Of a stretch of DNA of 64,000 nt, positions 35,699 through 44,891 are shown piece after piece (the first letter of the stretch is position 1; the number at the start of each line of letters is the position of its first letter). The position numbers and the translations under genes are program-made. The notes beneath the pieces were generated by a model. That model made no database searches, was not told the origin of the DNA, and saw only the letters and a list, made by a program, of their open reading frames with translations. Origin of the DNA: Cognatitamlana sp035818475 (GTDB lineage Bacteria > Bacteroidota > Bacteroidia > Flavobacteriales > Flavobacteriaceae); contig NZ_JAYMGV010000001.1 of the NCBI RefSeq assembly GCF_035818475.1, positions 2,418,001 through 2,482,000 on the forward strand. The letters run 5' to 3'.

Positions 35699-36394
35699 CT
35701 AAATATTATTTAAAGCATCAACAAGTTGGGTCTTTTTATTTCTACTTAGGGGGATTTCATAAGCGCCAACTTCAACATTTTTACTGTTAAACCTGTCAAT
35801 CTTATCCAGATTAACAATATAAGATTTGTGAATTCTTAAAAATTTGCCTTCCGGTAATTCAGCTTCAAAAGATTTCATTGTAGATAAAACGACCAGACTG
35901 TTTTCTTCGGTAACCAATTTCACATAATCACCAAGTGCTTCAATCCATTTAATATCCTTAATATATACTTTACGCTTTTTAAGATTACTTTTTACAAAAA
36001 TATGCTCACCATCTTCTTCTTTAAAGTCCTGAGTCAATCTATGTTGTTCCAGAGCTTTATCTACAGAAGTATTGAAGCGTTCTTTAGTAATGGGTTTGTG
36101 TAAATAATCGGTAGCATCATAATTAAATGCTTTAAAAGCATATTCGGTTTTACCGGTTACAAAAATAATTTGAGGTTTGTTGTTTAATACGTCTAACAGT
36201 TCAAATCCATTTAGCACTGGCATTTCAATGTCTAAAAAAATTAAATCTACTTGATGCGTATTTAAACCATTTTTTGTTTCTAAAGCACTACTGTACTCTG
36301 CAATTAAGTTTAGAGACGGGTGATTCTCGACTAACTTAACTATAGAGAGACGTTGTATTGCTGAATCGTCTACTACTACACAGTTTAAAGTCAT
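35699..36394 (-). CDS. LytTR-type response regulator
   Basis: A 231-residue two-component regulator. The receiver domain (1-120) has the acidic pocket VVVDDS (D9, D10), phospho-acceptor D55 in IFLDIEMP, and the Lys in LHKPITKERF. The C-terminal LytTR DNA-binding domain (about 130-231) includes IFVKSNLKKRKVYIKDIKWI pieces, YVKLVTEENS and FLRIHKSYIVNLDKID. Flavobacterial relatives are usually paired with a membrane histidine kinase of the HisK_7TM or LytS type; none is adjacent here, so it is an orphan in this window. Targets are unknown. Confidence 0.94.
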   Translation of the reverse strand: MTLNCVVVDDSAIQRLSIVKLVENHPSLNLIAEYSSALETKNGLNTHQVDLIFLDIEMPVLNGFELLDVLNNKPQIIFVTGKTEYAFKAFNYDATDYLHKPITKERFNTSVDKALEQHRLTQDFKEEDGEHIFVKSNLKKRKVYIKDIKWIEALGDYVKLVTEENSLVVLSTMKSFEAELPEGKFLRIHKSYIVNLDKIDRFNSKNVEVGAYEIPLSRNKKTQLVDALNNI

Positions 36395-36542
36395 AACATT
36401 TTATATTATTTCGGTTAAGATATCGACAATAGTACGAAAAATTCGGCTAAAAACCAAAAAACATCGGTAAAGTGCTTGTTTTAACATAATTTTAACACTT
36501 CTTATCTGATGTTACTGTACTGTTAAATAAGGCGGAAGAATA

Positions 36543-36573
36543 TTGCGTAATATATAGAAATTATTTATTTTTG
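36543..36573 (+). promoter_or_regulatory. Promoter of the rpsF-rpsR-rplI operon
   Basis: TTG (36543-36545), a 20-nt spacer, and a perfect Bacteroidota -7 box TATTTTTG (36566-36573). The distance to the rpsF ATG is 31 nt. Confidence 0.75.
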
Positions 36574-36604
36574 CAGCCAATTTTTAACAATAAAAACGAT
36601 TTTT

Positions 36605-36943
36605 ATGAATCATTATGAAACTGTTTTCATCTTAAATCCCGTTTTATCTGAAGATCAGATAAAGGAAACAGTAAAGAAATATGAAGATTTTCTTGTTTCT
36701 AACGGCGCTAAGATGGTATCAAAAGAAGATTGGGGGCTTAAAAAATTAGCTTACCCAATACAAAACAAGAAAAGTGGATTTTACCACTTATTTGAGTACG
36801 CCGTGTCTGGTGAAGTTATTGACGCTTTAGAAGTAGAGTTTAGACGTGATGAGCGTTTTATGCGTTACCTAACTGTAAAGTTAGATAAACACGCCATTTC
36901 CTGGGCAGAGAGAAGAAGAGAAAAACTTAAACAAAAAGCTTAA
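36605..36943 (+). CDS. rpsF: 30S ribosomal protein S6
   Basis: A 112-residue ribosomal protein that binds the central domain of 16S rRNA together with S18. It has the S6 ferredoxin-like fold with the start MNHYETVFILNPVLSEDQI and the central GLKKLAYPIQNKKSGFYHLF. First gene of the S6-S18-L9 operon, 2 nt before rpsR. No insertion or loss is seen. Confidence 0.98.
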   Translation: MNHYETVFILNPVLSEDQIKETVKKYEDFLVSNGAKMVSKEDWGLKKLAYPIQNKKSGFYHLFEYAVSGEVIDALEVEFRRDERFMRYLTVKLDKHAISWAERRREKLKQKA

Positions 36944-36945
36944 TT

Positions 36946-37242
36946 ATGTCATCAATAGAACAACAGTCAAAAGGAAAGAAAGACGGTGAAATTAGATATT
37001 TAACACCGCTTAATATTGAAACTAATAAGCAAAAGAAATACTGTCGTTTCAAAAAATCTGGTATTAAATATATTGACTATAAAGACCCAGATTTCTTATT
37101 AAAATTTGTAAACGAGCAAGGTAAGATTTTACCAAGACGTTTAACAGGAACTTCATTAAAGTATCAAAGAAAAGTGTCTGTTGCAGTAAAAAGAGCACGT
37201 CACTTGGCATTGATGCCTTATGTAGCTGATTTATTAAAATAA
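36946..37242 (+). CDS. rpsR: 30S ribosomal protein S18
   Basis: A 98-residue S18 with the RYLTPLNIE, KYCRFKKSGIKYIDYKDPDF and the hallmark ILPRRLTGTSLKYQRKVSVAVKRARHLALMP (quoted in parts ILPRRLTGTSLKYQR and VAVKRARHLALMP). It forms a heterodimer with S6 on the platform of the small subunit. It sits between rpsF (2 nt) and rplI (13 nt). Only one Cys (CRF) is present, so it is the zinc-independent (C-minus) form common in Bacteroidota. Confidence 0.98.
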   Translation: MSSIEQQSKGKKDGEIRYLTPLNIETNKQKKYCRFKKSGIKYIDYKDPDFLLKFVNEQGKILPRRLTGTSLKYQRKVSVAVKRARHLALMPYVADLLK

Positions 37243-37255
37243 AATACACATAACA

Positions 37256-37708
37256 ATGGAACTTATATTAAAACAAGACGTTGAAAATTTAGGATTTAAA
37301 GACGATGTTGTAACAGTTAAGAACGGTTATGGTAGAAACTTTTTAATTCCTCAAGGTAAAGCCATATTGGCTACTATATCTGCTAAAAAGGTATTGGCAG
37401 AAAATTTAAAGCAAAGAGCTTTTAAAGAAAAGAAAATTGTTGATGATGCAAATAAGGTTGCTGAAGCCTTGAAAGCATTAGAGGTTAAAATAGCTTCAAA
37501 AGTTGGTGCAGGTGATAAATTATTTGGATCTGTAAATAACATTGATTTAGCTGAAGCTTTAGAAAAAGAAGGACAATCCATAGATAAAAAGTTCATCAAT
37601 GTCATTGGTGGTAATGTTAAGCGTTTAGGCAAATACAATGCTGTGATACGTTTACATAGAGAAGTATCTGTAGATTTACCATTTGAAGTTATTGCGCAAG
37701 CAAACTAA
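37256..37708 (+). CDS. rplI: 50S ribosomal protein L9
   Basis: A 150-residue L9, which binds 23S rRNA domain V and extends from the L1 stalk. The N-terminal domain shows MELILKQDVENLGFKDDVVT and VKNGYGRNFLIPQGKA; the long central helix and C-terminal domain follow, ending LPFEVIAQAN. Last gene of the S6-S18-L9 operon, closed by a terminator 20 nt downstream. Confidence 0.98.
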   Translation: MELILKQDVENLGFKDDVVTVKNGYGRNFLIPQGKAILATISAKKVLAENLKQRAFKEKKIVDDANKVAEALKALEVKIASKVGAGDKLFGSVNNIDLAEALEKEGQSIDKKFINVIGGNVKRLGKYNAVIRLHREVSVDLPFEVIAQAN

Positions 37709-37727
37709 TTTTAAATTGAAATATTTA

Positions 37728-37765
37728 AAAACCGTTTAGAGCTTTCTTCTAAACGGTTTTTTTTT
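37728..37765 (+). terminator. Terminator of the rpsF-rpsR-rplI operon
   Basis: AAAACCGTTTAGA pairs exactly with TCTAAACGGTTTT across a 7-nt loop, and a run of T follows. Confidence 0.92.
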
Positions 37766-37794
37766 GAAAATTAATTTTATATTGAGGCAATAAA

Positions 37795-38262
37795 ATGAAA
37801 TATTCAAGACTTACAAAAGAACAGTTTGAAGAGCTTCATCAGGAGTTTATTAATTTTTTGGCTACACAATCCATTACAGCTGATGAGTGGGCAAACCTTA
37901 AAGCGAATAAGCCGGAGTTAGCTGAAACAGAGTTGGACGTGTTTAGTGATTTGATTTGGGAAGGTGTTTTAAACAAAGCCGAATACTTAGAGCATATCTC
38001 TCCGCAACACATGTATTTATTTAAATTGGGAGAGGAGAACATGCAAGCCATTGTGCTTAATCTAAAGAACGATGTTGATATAACGACTACTGAAGGGTAT
38101 AATTGGTTACGTGAAAACTTGATGGATGACAATGTAGAGTTTTTACAAGCTGATAAAGATTATACAGAAGATAAAAACTTAGATAAGTTCAAAATGATTG
38201 AACAAGGCGCGGTTATAACCAAAGGTGATTTATATAGATATTTTGATAAGCTGATAAATTAA
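37795..38262 (+). CDS. Conserved flavobacterial protein, DUF6495-like
   Basis: A 155-residue acidic soluble protein (MKYSRLTKEQFEELHQEFIN). I recall this family as a conserved Bacteroidota protein of unknown function, DUF6495, but the number is from memory. No signal peptide, membrane segment or catalytic motif is apparent; helices dominate. It follows the ribosomal operon terminator by 30 nt, with no strong promoter of its own between, and is single. The gap to hisS is 194 nt. Confidence 0.8.
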   Translation: MKYSRLTKEQFEELHQEFINFLATQSITADEWANLKANKPELAETELDVFSDLIWEGVLNKAEYLEHISPQHMYLFKLGEENMQAIVLNLKNDVDITTTEGYNWLRENLMDDNVEFLQADKDYTEDKNLDKFKMIEQGAVITKGDLYRYFDKLIN

Positions 38263-38456
38263 TCTTTTTGTTGTTATTGTGAAGAGGTGCAAGGTGGCAA
38301 TTTGTTAATTTCAAGTCAAAAAACTATTTTAAAGAACAATATAGAAATTGCTTTGCTTTTTTTATTAAAAAACTCGCCATGACGTTTGGGTTTTTTATTT
38401 TTGTCTTTTCTGTTGAGACAGGAATTCAGTTTAAAATTTTATTTCAATACTATTAA

Positions 38457-39833
38457 ATGGCTCAAAAACCAAGTATACCAAAAGGAACAAGGGATTTTAA
38501 CCCGGAACAGGTAGCAAAACGAAATTATATTTTCAATACCATTCGTGGTGCATTTGAAACCTATGGATTTCAACCTATTGAAACCCCAAGTTTTGAGAAC
38601 TCCAGTACGTTGATGGGGAAGTACGGTGAAGAAGGAGATAGATTGATTTTTAAGATTTTAAATTCAGGTGATTACTTGGCAAAAGCAAACGGAGAAGCTT
38701 ATGCTGAAAAAGATTCAAATAAATTAACGGCTTCAATCTCTGAAAAAGCCCTTCGCTATGATTTAACAGTGCCTTTTGCCCGTTATGTAGTGCAACACCG
38801 TAATGAGATTGAGTTACCATTTAAACGTTATCAAATACAACCGGTTTGGCGGGCAGATAGACCACAAAAGGGGCGATTTAGAGAGTTTTATCAATGTGAT
38901 GCTGATGTGGTTGGTTCTAAATCTTTATGGCAGGAAGTGGAGTTTATTCAACTGTATGATACTGTTTTTTCTTCCTTAAAACTGGAAGAGGTCATTATTA
39001 AAATCAATAACAGAAAAATACTTTCGGGTATCGCAGAGGTAATTGGTGCCGGTGACAAGTTAATTGATTTTACAGTGACATTGGATAAACTGGATAAAAT
39101 AGGAGAGGAGAAGGTAAAAGAAGAAATGCTTGGTAAAGGTATACCGCAATCAGGTATTGATAAGCTCAAGCCGTTATTTACATTATCCGGTACTTTTGAA
39201 TCTCAAATAGAAAGTTTAAAAGCTATTCTAAGTACTTCAGAAGATGGCCTTAAAGGTATTGAAGAACTAGCGTTTATTGATAATGCTATTTCTGATTTAG
39301 GCTTATCTACAGCTTCTTTACAATTAGATGTGACTTTAGCTCGTGGATTAAATTATTACACAGGAGCTATTTTTGAAGTGTCTGCTCCTAAAAATGTGAA
39401 AATGGGATCTATTGGTGGCGGTGGTCGTTATGATGATTTAACCGGCATTTTTGGGCTAAAAGATGTTAGTGGGGTTGGTATTAGTTTTGGTTTAGACAGA
39501 ATTTATCTGGTTTTAGAAGAATTGGGCTTATTTCCAGAAACGGTAAATAAAAATGTTGAAGTCTTATTCATTAACTTTGGTGAGAAAGAAGCTTTGTTTA
39601 GTTTAAAAGCCATTAAAGAATTACGATTAAAAGGAATTAATGCAGAATTATACCCTGATACTGCTAAAATGAAAAAGCAAATGACTCATGCCAATAAACG
39701 GGATATTCCTTTTGTGGTTTTAGTGGGTGAAGAGGAAGTCAATTCCAATAACTACACCTTAAAAAATATGCGTTCCGGTGAACAAACAAAAGTATCTCTT
39801 GAAACGTTAATACAAACTACAAAAGAGTCTTGA
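38457..39833 (+). CDS. hisS: Histidine--tRNA ligase
   Basis: A 458-residue class II aminoacyl-tRNA synthetase. Motif 1 (YGFQPIETPSFENSSTLMGKYGEE, quoted in parts), motif 2 (PVWRADRPQKGRFREFYQCDAD as QPVWRADRPQKGRFREFYQ), histidine-specific LARGLNYYTGAIFE, and motif 3 (GVGISFGLDRIYL) are all intact. The C-terminal anticodon-binding domain (about 365-455) ends EQTKVSLETLI. It is preceded by a TATTTTTG sequence about 60 nt upstream of the ATG with no clear -33 element. Single-gene unit. Confidence 0.97.
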   Translation: MAQKPSIPKGTRDFNPEQVAKRNYIFNTIRGAFETYGFQPIETPSFENSSTLMGKYGEEGDRLIFKILNSGDYLAKANGEAYAEKDSNKLTASISEKALRYDLTVPFARYVVQHRNEIELPFKRYQIQPVWRADRPQKGRFREFYQCDADVVGSKSLWQEVEFIQLYDTVFSSLKLEEVIIKINNRKILSGIAEVIGAGDKLIDFTVTLDKLDKIGEEKVKEEMLGKGIPQSGIDKLKPLFTLSGTFESQIESLKAILSTSEDGLKGIEELAFIDNAISDLGLSTASLQLDVTLARGLNYYTGAIFEVSAPKNVKMGSIGGGGRYDDLTGIFGLKDVSGVGISFGLDRIYLVLEELGLFPETVNKNVEVLFINFGEKEALFSLKAIKELRLKGINAELYPDTAKMKKQMTHANKRDIPFVVLVGEEEVNSNNYTLKNMRSGEQTKVSLETLIQTTKES

Positions 39834-39946
39834 ATGCTAATTCAGAGCTTTAAGTATAGTTAAATAGGGGGTGATTTTAGGTGTGAACTGATTAAAATAA
39901 GCTATTTAGGGTTTAGGGTATGTATAACAAAGCCTTGTTTTTTATT

Positions 39947-41020
39947 TTATGAAGCAGCCTTATTTAATTTAAAATAGTTGACTAAAAGCGCCACTACATA
40001 ATTATAACTTTGTATGCCCTGACTTTGTTTGTTGGCTTTCAAAAAATTGCCGTAAAATAATTTGAATAAAGGCTCCGCAGGGTTTTGGTGAGCCTCCCAA
40101 AATTCCCGTACTTCTTCGTAATTTTTTAATATTCCTATGTTTACAGTTTCTACAATGTCTTCATATAATGCTTCGTCTCTTCTATAAATTTCATTTAAAC
40201 AAAAGCGTAGTCCGAAAGTATACCCGGCATATCTGAAATGAATATCATCATGATTTATACTTGCTAAACAACCTATAAAATTTGCTTCGTTTTCGGCGGC
40301 ATAGCCCAATTGATGTGCAACCTCATGAGCAGATGTTGTAGGGAACTTATAAATAGGAATTAAACCATCAACCTGAGCTTCGTTAGTTAACGGGTTTAAA
40401 TACCCACTAAAGCCCATATATGTTAAAGGGTAACTAAATAAAGACCTTTTTAAACTCTTAGGATGGTATTCTAAATGAGGGAAAATGGTTTTTAAGTTTT
40501 CATAGCCCTTTGGGGTCATGCTAAAAATAGCACTTTTGCTAAAAGGAATGTCAACTTTAACAGTATCATTTTTAGTAATTTTAAAATGTAGACTGTTGGA
40601 TATTTCAATTAGTTTTTCAGTGACATTGACCAATTCTTCAGTGGTGTAGTCGTGCTTGATCTTCAAACTTTTATGTAGTGGTAACCTATGGTAGTTCATA
40701 CCCCAAAATAAATGGAAAGCACCATATATTATTGCTAAGGCAGCAAACACATCAATAAACCAATTTTTAGTGTCCCATCTTAGGCGTTTTCTGTTTTTAT
40801 AAAACCACCTAAGTATATAAACAATGGCAGCAGTATATACAAAATCACCAAAAGAAAACGGTAGCCATCCCAAGGTAAACCTGAAACCTTTAGAGATTAT
40901 TGGGTATAATCCATTACTATAATAACGCTCAATAAAATCGGGGTAGTTAGATAAAAACTTTATCAGTAAAACTTGGGGGATTAGTGATAAAGCTAATATT
41001 GTTTTTTTCTTTTTCAGCAT
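39947..41020 (-). CDS. DUF3810 family membrane metalloprotease-like protein
   Basis: A protein of about 357 residues with two or three N-terminal transmembrane segments (SLIPQVLLIKFL, FVYTAAIVYIL, AALAIIYGAFHLF) and a soluble C-terminal part. TSAHEVAHQLGYAAENEANF carries an HExxH zinc motif followed by a downstream Glu, the signature of a zinc metallopeptidase. DUF3810 members are otherwise uncharacterised, so a peptidase role is inferred from the motif. The frame opens at 41050, but the ATG at 41020 (MLKKKKTILALSLI) gives a normal start. Confidence 0.88.
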   Translation of the reverse strand: MLKKKKTILALSLIPQVLLIKFLSNYPDFIERYYSNGLYPIISKGFRFTLGWLPFSFGDFVYTAAIVYILRWFYKNRKRLRWDTKNWFIDVFAALAIIYGAFHLFWGMNYHRLPLHKSLKIKHDYTTEELVNVTEKLIEISNSLHFKITKNDTVKVDIPFSKSAIFSMTPKGYENLKTIFPHLEYHPKSLKRSLFSYPLTYMGFSGYLNPLTNEAQVDGLIPIYKFPTTSAHEVAHQLGYAAENEANFIGCLASINHDDIHFRYAGYTFGLRFCLNEIYRRDEALYEDIVETVNIGILKNYEEVREFWEAHQNPAEPLFKLFYGNFLKANKQSQGIQSYNYVVALLVNYFKLNKAAS

Positions 41021-41254
41021 AACCCAAAAATAGTAAAAATTTATCCCCAATAGTAATTGCTCTTTTCCAATGGATGTTCCTGTTCTAAGTTATATTTTCT
41101 GGTGTTGAATTTATTTCAGAATCTCGTCTAATTTATTTTTATTATAAGAATCAGTTGTTTTTAGCATATGCACAAGGAAGATGCTATTTCAATGCATGAA
41201 TCGCAATCAAATCAGTCTGTTTTTGCTACCTTAGCAAGCAGAAAAAAAACTAAA

Positions 41255-42715
41255 ATGAGTACAGAAATAAGACAACTGGAACCTAAAGATTTATGGAATA
41301 AATTTGCGGATTTAAATGCAGTTCCCAGACCCTCAAAAAAAGAAGAACGCGTTATTGCGTTTATGAAAGATTTTGGAAGAAATCTGGGATTGAAAACTAC
41401 TGTAGATGAAGTAGGCAATGTGATTATCAAAAAACCGGCAACAGCAGGAATGGAAGATAGGGCTACTGTAGTAATGCAATCGCATTTAGATATGGTACAT
41501 CAAAAAAACAATGATACGGTTTTTGATTTTGATACGCAGGGTATTGAGATGTATATTGATGGAGATTGGGTACGTGCCAAAGGCACAACTTTAGGGGCAG
41601 ATAATGGTTTGGGGGTAGCTACAATTATGACCATATTAGAAAGCACAGAGATTGAGCACCCTGCTATAGAGGCATTGTTTACCATAGATGAAGAAACAGG
41701 GATGACAGGCGCTATGGGGTTAAAGGGAGGTTTGCTTTCTGGAGGCATTTTATTGAACCTGGATACTGAAGAAGATGATGAAATTGGTGTAGGTTGTGCC
41801 GGAGGAATTGATATCACTGCAACCCGGAGCTATAATCAGGAAGAAACACCTGAATTTAAAATAGGATATGCTATTTCAGTAAAAGGGCTGCAAGGAGGGC
41901 ATTCCGGGATGCAAATTCATGAAGGACTGGGTAATGCCAATAAAATTATGAACCGCGTTTTATTTGATGGCTTTGAAAATTATGGGTTACGTATTTCAGA
42001 AATTGATGGAGGTAGTTTAAGAAACGCTATACCCCGTGAGAGTAACGCGGTTGTGGCGATTGATGCTGTACATGAAGATGCTTTTTTACTGGAGATGGCA
42101 TTGGTTACTAATACTATTAAAAAAGAACTTAAAACTATGGAACCCGATTTGAAAATTGAGGTTTCTAAATGTGAAACACCTGAACAAATTATGGATTTAG
42201 GAGTTCAGGAAGGGGTTACCAGGGCCATATATGCAGCAACAAACGGGGTGTATAGAATGAGTGCAGATATTCCCGATTTAGTTGAAACTTCAAATAATAT
42301 TGCCAGGGTAATCATAAAGGATGGTAAAATACATATAGGCTGTTTAACACGCTCGTCAGTTGAGAGTTCTAAAATGGATTTAGCCAACACATTAAGGGCT
42401 ACATTTGAGTTAACCGGATGCGAAGTAGAATTTTCGGGAGCTTACCCAGGGTGGACTCCAAATATGGATTCGGCTATTTTAAAAGTAATGGCCGGGTTAT
42501 ATGAAGAATTAAATGGGGAAAAACCACATGTAGCAGCTTGTCATGCAGGGCTTGAATGCGGAATTTTGGGAACCAACTATCCGGATATGGATATGATAAG
42601 TTTTGGGCCGAATATAAAAGGAGCACATTCACCAGATGAACGGGCACAAATTTCATCGGTTCAAAAATATTGGACATTTGTTTTGGAAATATTGAAGCAG
42701 ATACCAAAGAAATAA
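41255..42715 (+). CDS. pepD: Aminoacyl-histidine dipeptidase (PepD-like, M20 family)
   Basis: A cytoplasmic metallopeptidase cleaving Xaa-His and related dipeptides. From ATG 41255 (MSTEIRQLEPKDLWNKFADL) it has about 486 residues, matching E. coli PepD (485). The longer frame from 41168 adds 29 residues unlike the family. Metal ligands are in VVMQSHLDMVHQ, TTLGADNGLG, IDEETGMTGAMGL, LLNLDTEEDDE and the terminal SFGPNIKGAHSPDERAQI (H ligand). The lid domain with QGGHSGMQIHEG is intact. Confidence 0.95.
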   Translation: MSTEIRQLEPKDLWNKFADLNAVPRPSKKEERVIAFMKDFGRNLGLKTTVDEVGNVIIKKPATAGMEDRATVVMQSHLDMVHQKNNDTVFDFDTQGIEMYIDGDWVRAKGTTLGADNGLGVATIMTILESTEIEHPAIEALFTIDEETGMTGAMGLKGGLLSGGILLNLDTEEDDEIGVGCAGGIDITATRSYNQEETPEFKIGYAISVKGLQGGHSGMQIHEGLGNANKIMNRVLFDGFENYGLRISEIDGGSLRNAIPRESNAVVAIDAVHEDAFLLEMALVTNTIKKELKTMEPDLKIEVSKCETPEQIMDLGVQEGVTRAIYAATNGVYRMSADIPDLVETSNNIARVIIKDGKIHIGCLTRSSVESSKMDLANTLRATFELTGCEVEFSGAYPGWTPNMDSAILKVMAGLYEELNGEKPHVAACHAGLECGILGTNYPDMDMISFGPNIKGAHSPDERAQISSVQKYWTFVLEILKQIPKK

Positions 42716-42810
42716 AAACTAGTCATTATAGGGAGTATTTCGTTTAGTAATATATAGTAACTGATTAAAAAATTTACTTTTCATTAAGAACAAGAGTTAA
42801 AGTATAAAAC

Positions 42811-42845
42811 AAGAACGTACAAACTGTTGATGTTTGTGCGTTCTT
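42811..42845. terminator. Hairpin between convergent pepD and hydrolase genes
   Basis: AAGAACGTACAAAC pairs with GTTTGTGCGTTCTT with one G-T wobble, loop of 7 nt. T-rich tracts flank it on both strands, so it could end both genes, but the T-runs are imperfect. Confidence 0.65.
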
Positions 42846-42878
42846 ATCTATTATTAATACAATTTATTGTTTCTGCTG

Positions 42879-44057
42879 TTATTGATTCTTAATTTCCATA
42901 AGAATATTAGCAAGTTTTTCCGGTTGAGAGAAGTTTGGAGTATGGCTCGAATTTAAGGTAAACACTTTTTGAACCATCCCGTTATACATCGCTCTTTGTA
43001 TTTCAATTGGAATAGCTCTATCTTCTGTACATTCAATATAATATTTTGGAATATTTCCAAAATTTTCATCTGTAATCTCCAATTTATACATTAACGGAGA
43101 GGATGGTTCAGGGACTATATAAGGTTTGGCTCCATTAAAAGCTTCTTTTGGAATATCATGAGCAAAAGCATTTTGAATTTCTTCTTCTTTTACCAATGCA
43201 TATGTTTTATCTTCAGAAAGATAGAAGTTATCTACTGCTGAAGAGCCTTTTACACCTTGTACTGCTTCATAAAATGAACCTCCATTTGGCAGTAAAAAGG
43301 CGGTTAAATAAACAAGTTTGTTAACTTTATTTGGCCTCAATTCGGCTGCCCTACTAATGGTTATGCCATTAAAACTATGGCCTACTAAAATTACCGGCCT
43401 ATCTTGCTTATCAAGTATTTCTGTAAGTGTTTTTACATAGTCCTCCATGGTAATATCTTTAGGGGAAGTCTTATCATTTCCGTGGCCTGGTAAATCAGGA
43501 GTAATAACTGTATGTCCTTTTTCCTCTAAAGTTTTGGCTACATTTTTCCATTCCCACCCACCTAGCCAGGCAGCGTGTACTAAAACGTAGGTTTCTTTTT
43601 GTGTATTCATAGTATTATTGTTTTTATATTGTTCTTTTACTTCAAAATGATCTTCTTTTAATTTCCAGTTCCCTTCTGTTTTAACCCAGGTTTCATTGGT
43701 GATAATACCTTTGCCAACATTCATACTCCAATTAGAAGACACAATGGCTTTTTTATCACTTATTATTTTTACCTGAGTATTGGTATATTTTAGATCTGAT
43801 GCTCCGGATTGAATGAAAGAGGCCCAAAACTCACTGATGGCTTTTCTGCCTTCAAAAATTCCGAAAGGTTTAGTAACCATAACTGCATCTGTAGCATAAG
43901 CATTAGAAATTTCAGTAATATTGCCTTGATTGAAATTGAAGATCCAGTTTTTACTCGCTTTTAAAACTTGCTCTTCTGCTTTTTCAATATTAGAGCAACC
44001 AAGCAGAGTTATAAAGAGTAACGTTAGAGCTATTAAATAATTAAGTTGTAATTTCAT
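42879..44057 (-). CDS. Lipoprotein fusion: SnoaL/DUF4440-like domain plus alpha/beta hydrolase
   Basis: A 392-residue fusion. A lipoprotein signal ends at LLGC (Cys21). Residues about 28-145 form an NTF2-like SnoaL/DUF4440 domain (WIFNFNQGNITEISNAYATD, then NWKLKEDHFEV). A linker YKNNNT leads to Met150 and a complete alpha/beta hydrolase of the plant-methylesterase-like type: VLVHAAWLGGWEWKN oxyanion region, nucleophile GHSFNG (Ser228), ECTEDRAIP acid region and SSHTPNFSQP (catalytic His). The substrate cannot be predicted. The linker reads like a former intergenic region with its own ATG, so a stop-codon loss or recent fusion is likely. The Crp/Fnr gene lies just upstream on the same strand. 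Confidence 0.88.
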   Translation of the reverse strand: MKLQLNYLIALTLLFITLLGCSNIEKAEEQVLKASKNWIFNFNQGNITEISNAYATDAVMVTKPFGIFEGRKAISEFWASFIQSGASDLKYTNTQVKIISDKKAIVSSNWSMNVGKGIITNETWVKTEGNWKLKEDHFEVKEQYKNNNTMNTQKETYVLVHAAWLGGWEWKNVAKTLEEKGHTVITPDLPGHGNDKTSPKDITMEDYVKTLTEILDKQDRPVILVGHSFNGITISRAAELRPNKVNKLVYLTAFLLPNGGSFYEAVQGVKGSSAVDNFYLSEDKTYALVKEEEIQNAFAHDIPKEAFNGAKPYIVPEPSSPLMYKLEITDENFGNIPKYYIECTEDRAIPIEIQRAMYNGMVQKVFTLNSSHTPNFSQPEKLANILMEIKNQ

Positions 44058-44110
44058 ATTATCTTATTTTTAATTTGTACACTGCAAATCTAGATCAGTA
44101 AATAAGATAA

Positions 44111-44134
44111 AACCTGTATCTTTTGATACAGGTT
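44111..44134 (-). terminator. Terminator of the Crp/Fnr regulator gene
   Basis: AACCTGTATC with a 4-nt loop and the exact complement GATACAGGTT; on the minus strand it is followed by TTTATCTTATTT. It lies about 30 nt after the regulator stop and 54 nt before the hydrolase start, so the two genes have largely separate transcripts. Confidence 0.72.
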
Positions 44135-44165
44135 ATAGAATACTGTTATTTTTTGAAGGTTAACT

Positions 44166-44792
44166 CTAGAGTAACTCAATCTTTTTGAATCCCAGACTAA
44201 GAATACCATCCAGCTCAAATTGTTTTAAGATTTTTGAAACCATTTCGCGTGTTGTGCCAATTTCGTTAGCTAATTGACTGTGGGATAGGTTTATAATAGG
44301 AGATCGATTCTTTTTGCTTTCAGATTTCAGATAATCCAATAAACGTTTATTAACCTTATTGAAAGCTAGATTTTTGTGTGAAAGCAGTAAGTCTTCATAG
44401 CTAATAATAAATGAATCTGTAGTAAATTTATTCCAGGATTTGTATTTAAAGCTCCATTCAGAAACTAATCTAACAGGGATTTTTATAAGTGTTGTTTCTG
44501 TTTCCGTTTTAGCATTTATCACACTTTTACAATCTCTAAATGTTGCGGAAAGTGATAATGCACATGTTTGAATAGGATTAACATAGTAAAGTAATATTTG
44601 CCGATCTTCATTACCTTGCCATACCCTTACCCGTCCATTGATAACTATTGCCAGCCATTTAATGTATTTATCCTGTTCTACTATAAATGTATTTTTAGGA
44701 ACGATCTGTAATTCTCCAACTTTTGTGATTTCTTTTTGAAGCTGTTCTTCTGAAATGTTTATTGCTTTAAACAGCTGGTTAAATTCATTCAT
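44166..44792 (-). CDS. Crp/Fnr-family transcriptional regulator
   Basis: A 208-residue regulator with an N-terminal cNMP-binding-like beta roll (about 20-135) and a C-terminal winged helix (about 150-208; LSHSQLANEIGTTREMVSKI). No N-terminal Cys cluster is seen, so it is not an oxygen-sensing Fnr; conservation of the cAMP-binding Arg/Glu pair is not obvious. It has the same orientation as the hydrolase fusion but is separated by a terminator. It might regulate that gene; this is positional inference only. Confidence 0.92.
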   Translation of the reverse strand: MNEFNQLFKAINISEEQLQKEITKVGELQIVPKNTFIVEQDKYIKWLAIVINGRVRVWQGNEDRQILLYYVNPIQTCALSLSATFRDCKSVINAKTETETTLIKIPVRLVSEWSFKYKSWNKFTTDSFIISYEDLLLSHKNLAFNKVNKRLLDYLKSESKKNRSPIINLSHSQLANEIGTTREMVSKILKQFELDGILSLGFKKIELL

Positions 44793-44891
44793 TAATTGAT
44801 AAAATAAAAATAAAGTTTTGTTTCATTGAACTTTATCAGTTGCAAAACGAAAGTAGTTGAAGTTTTTTATAAAACTTTGAACATATGATAA

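Noticed and set aside
41168..41254. 29-residue N-terminal extension of the pepD gene
   Set aside because: It does not resemble the family; the ATG at 41255 gives the expected length and start.
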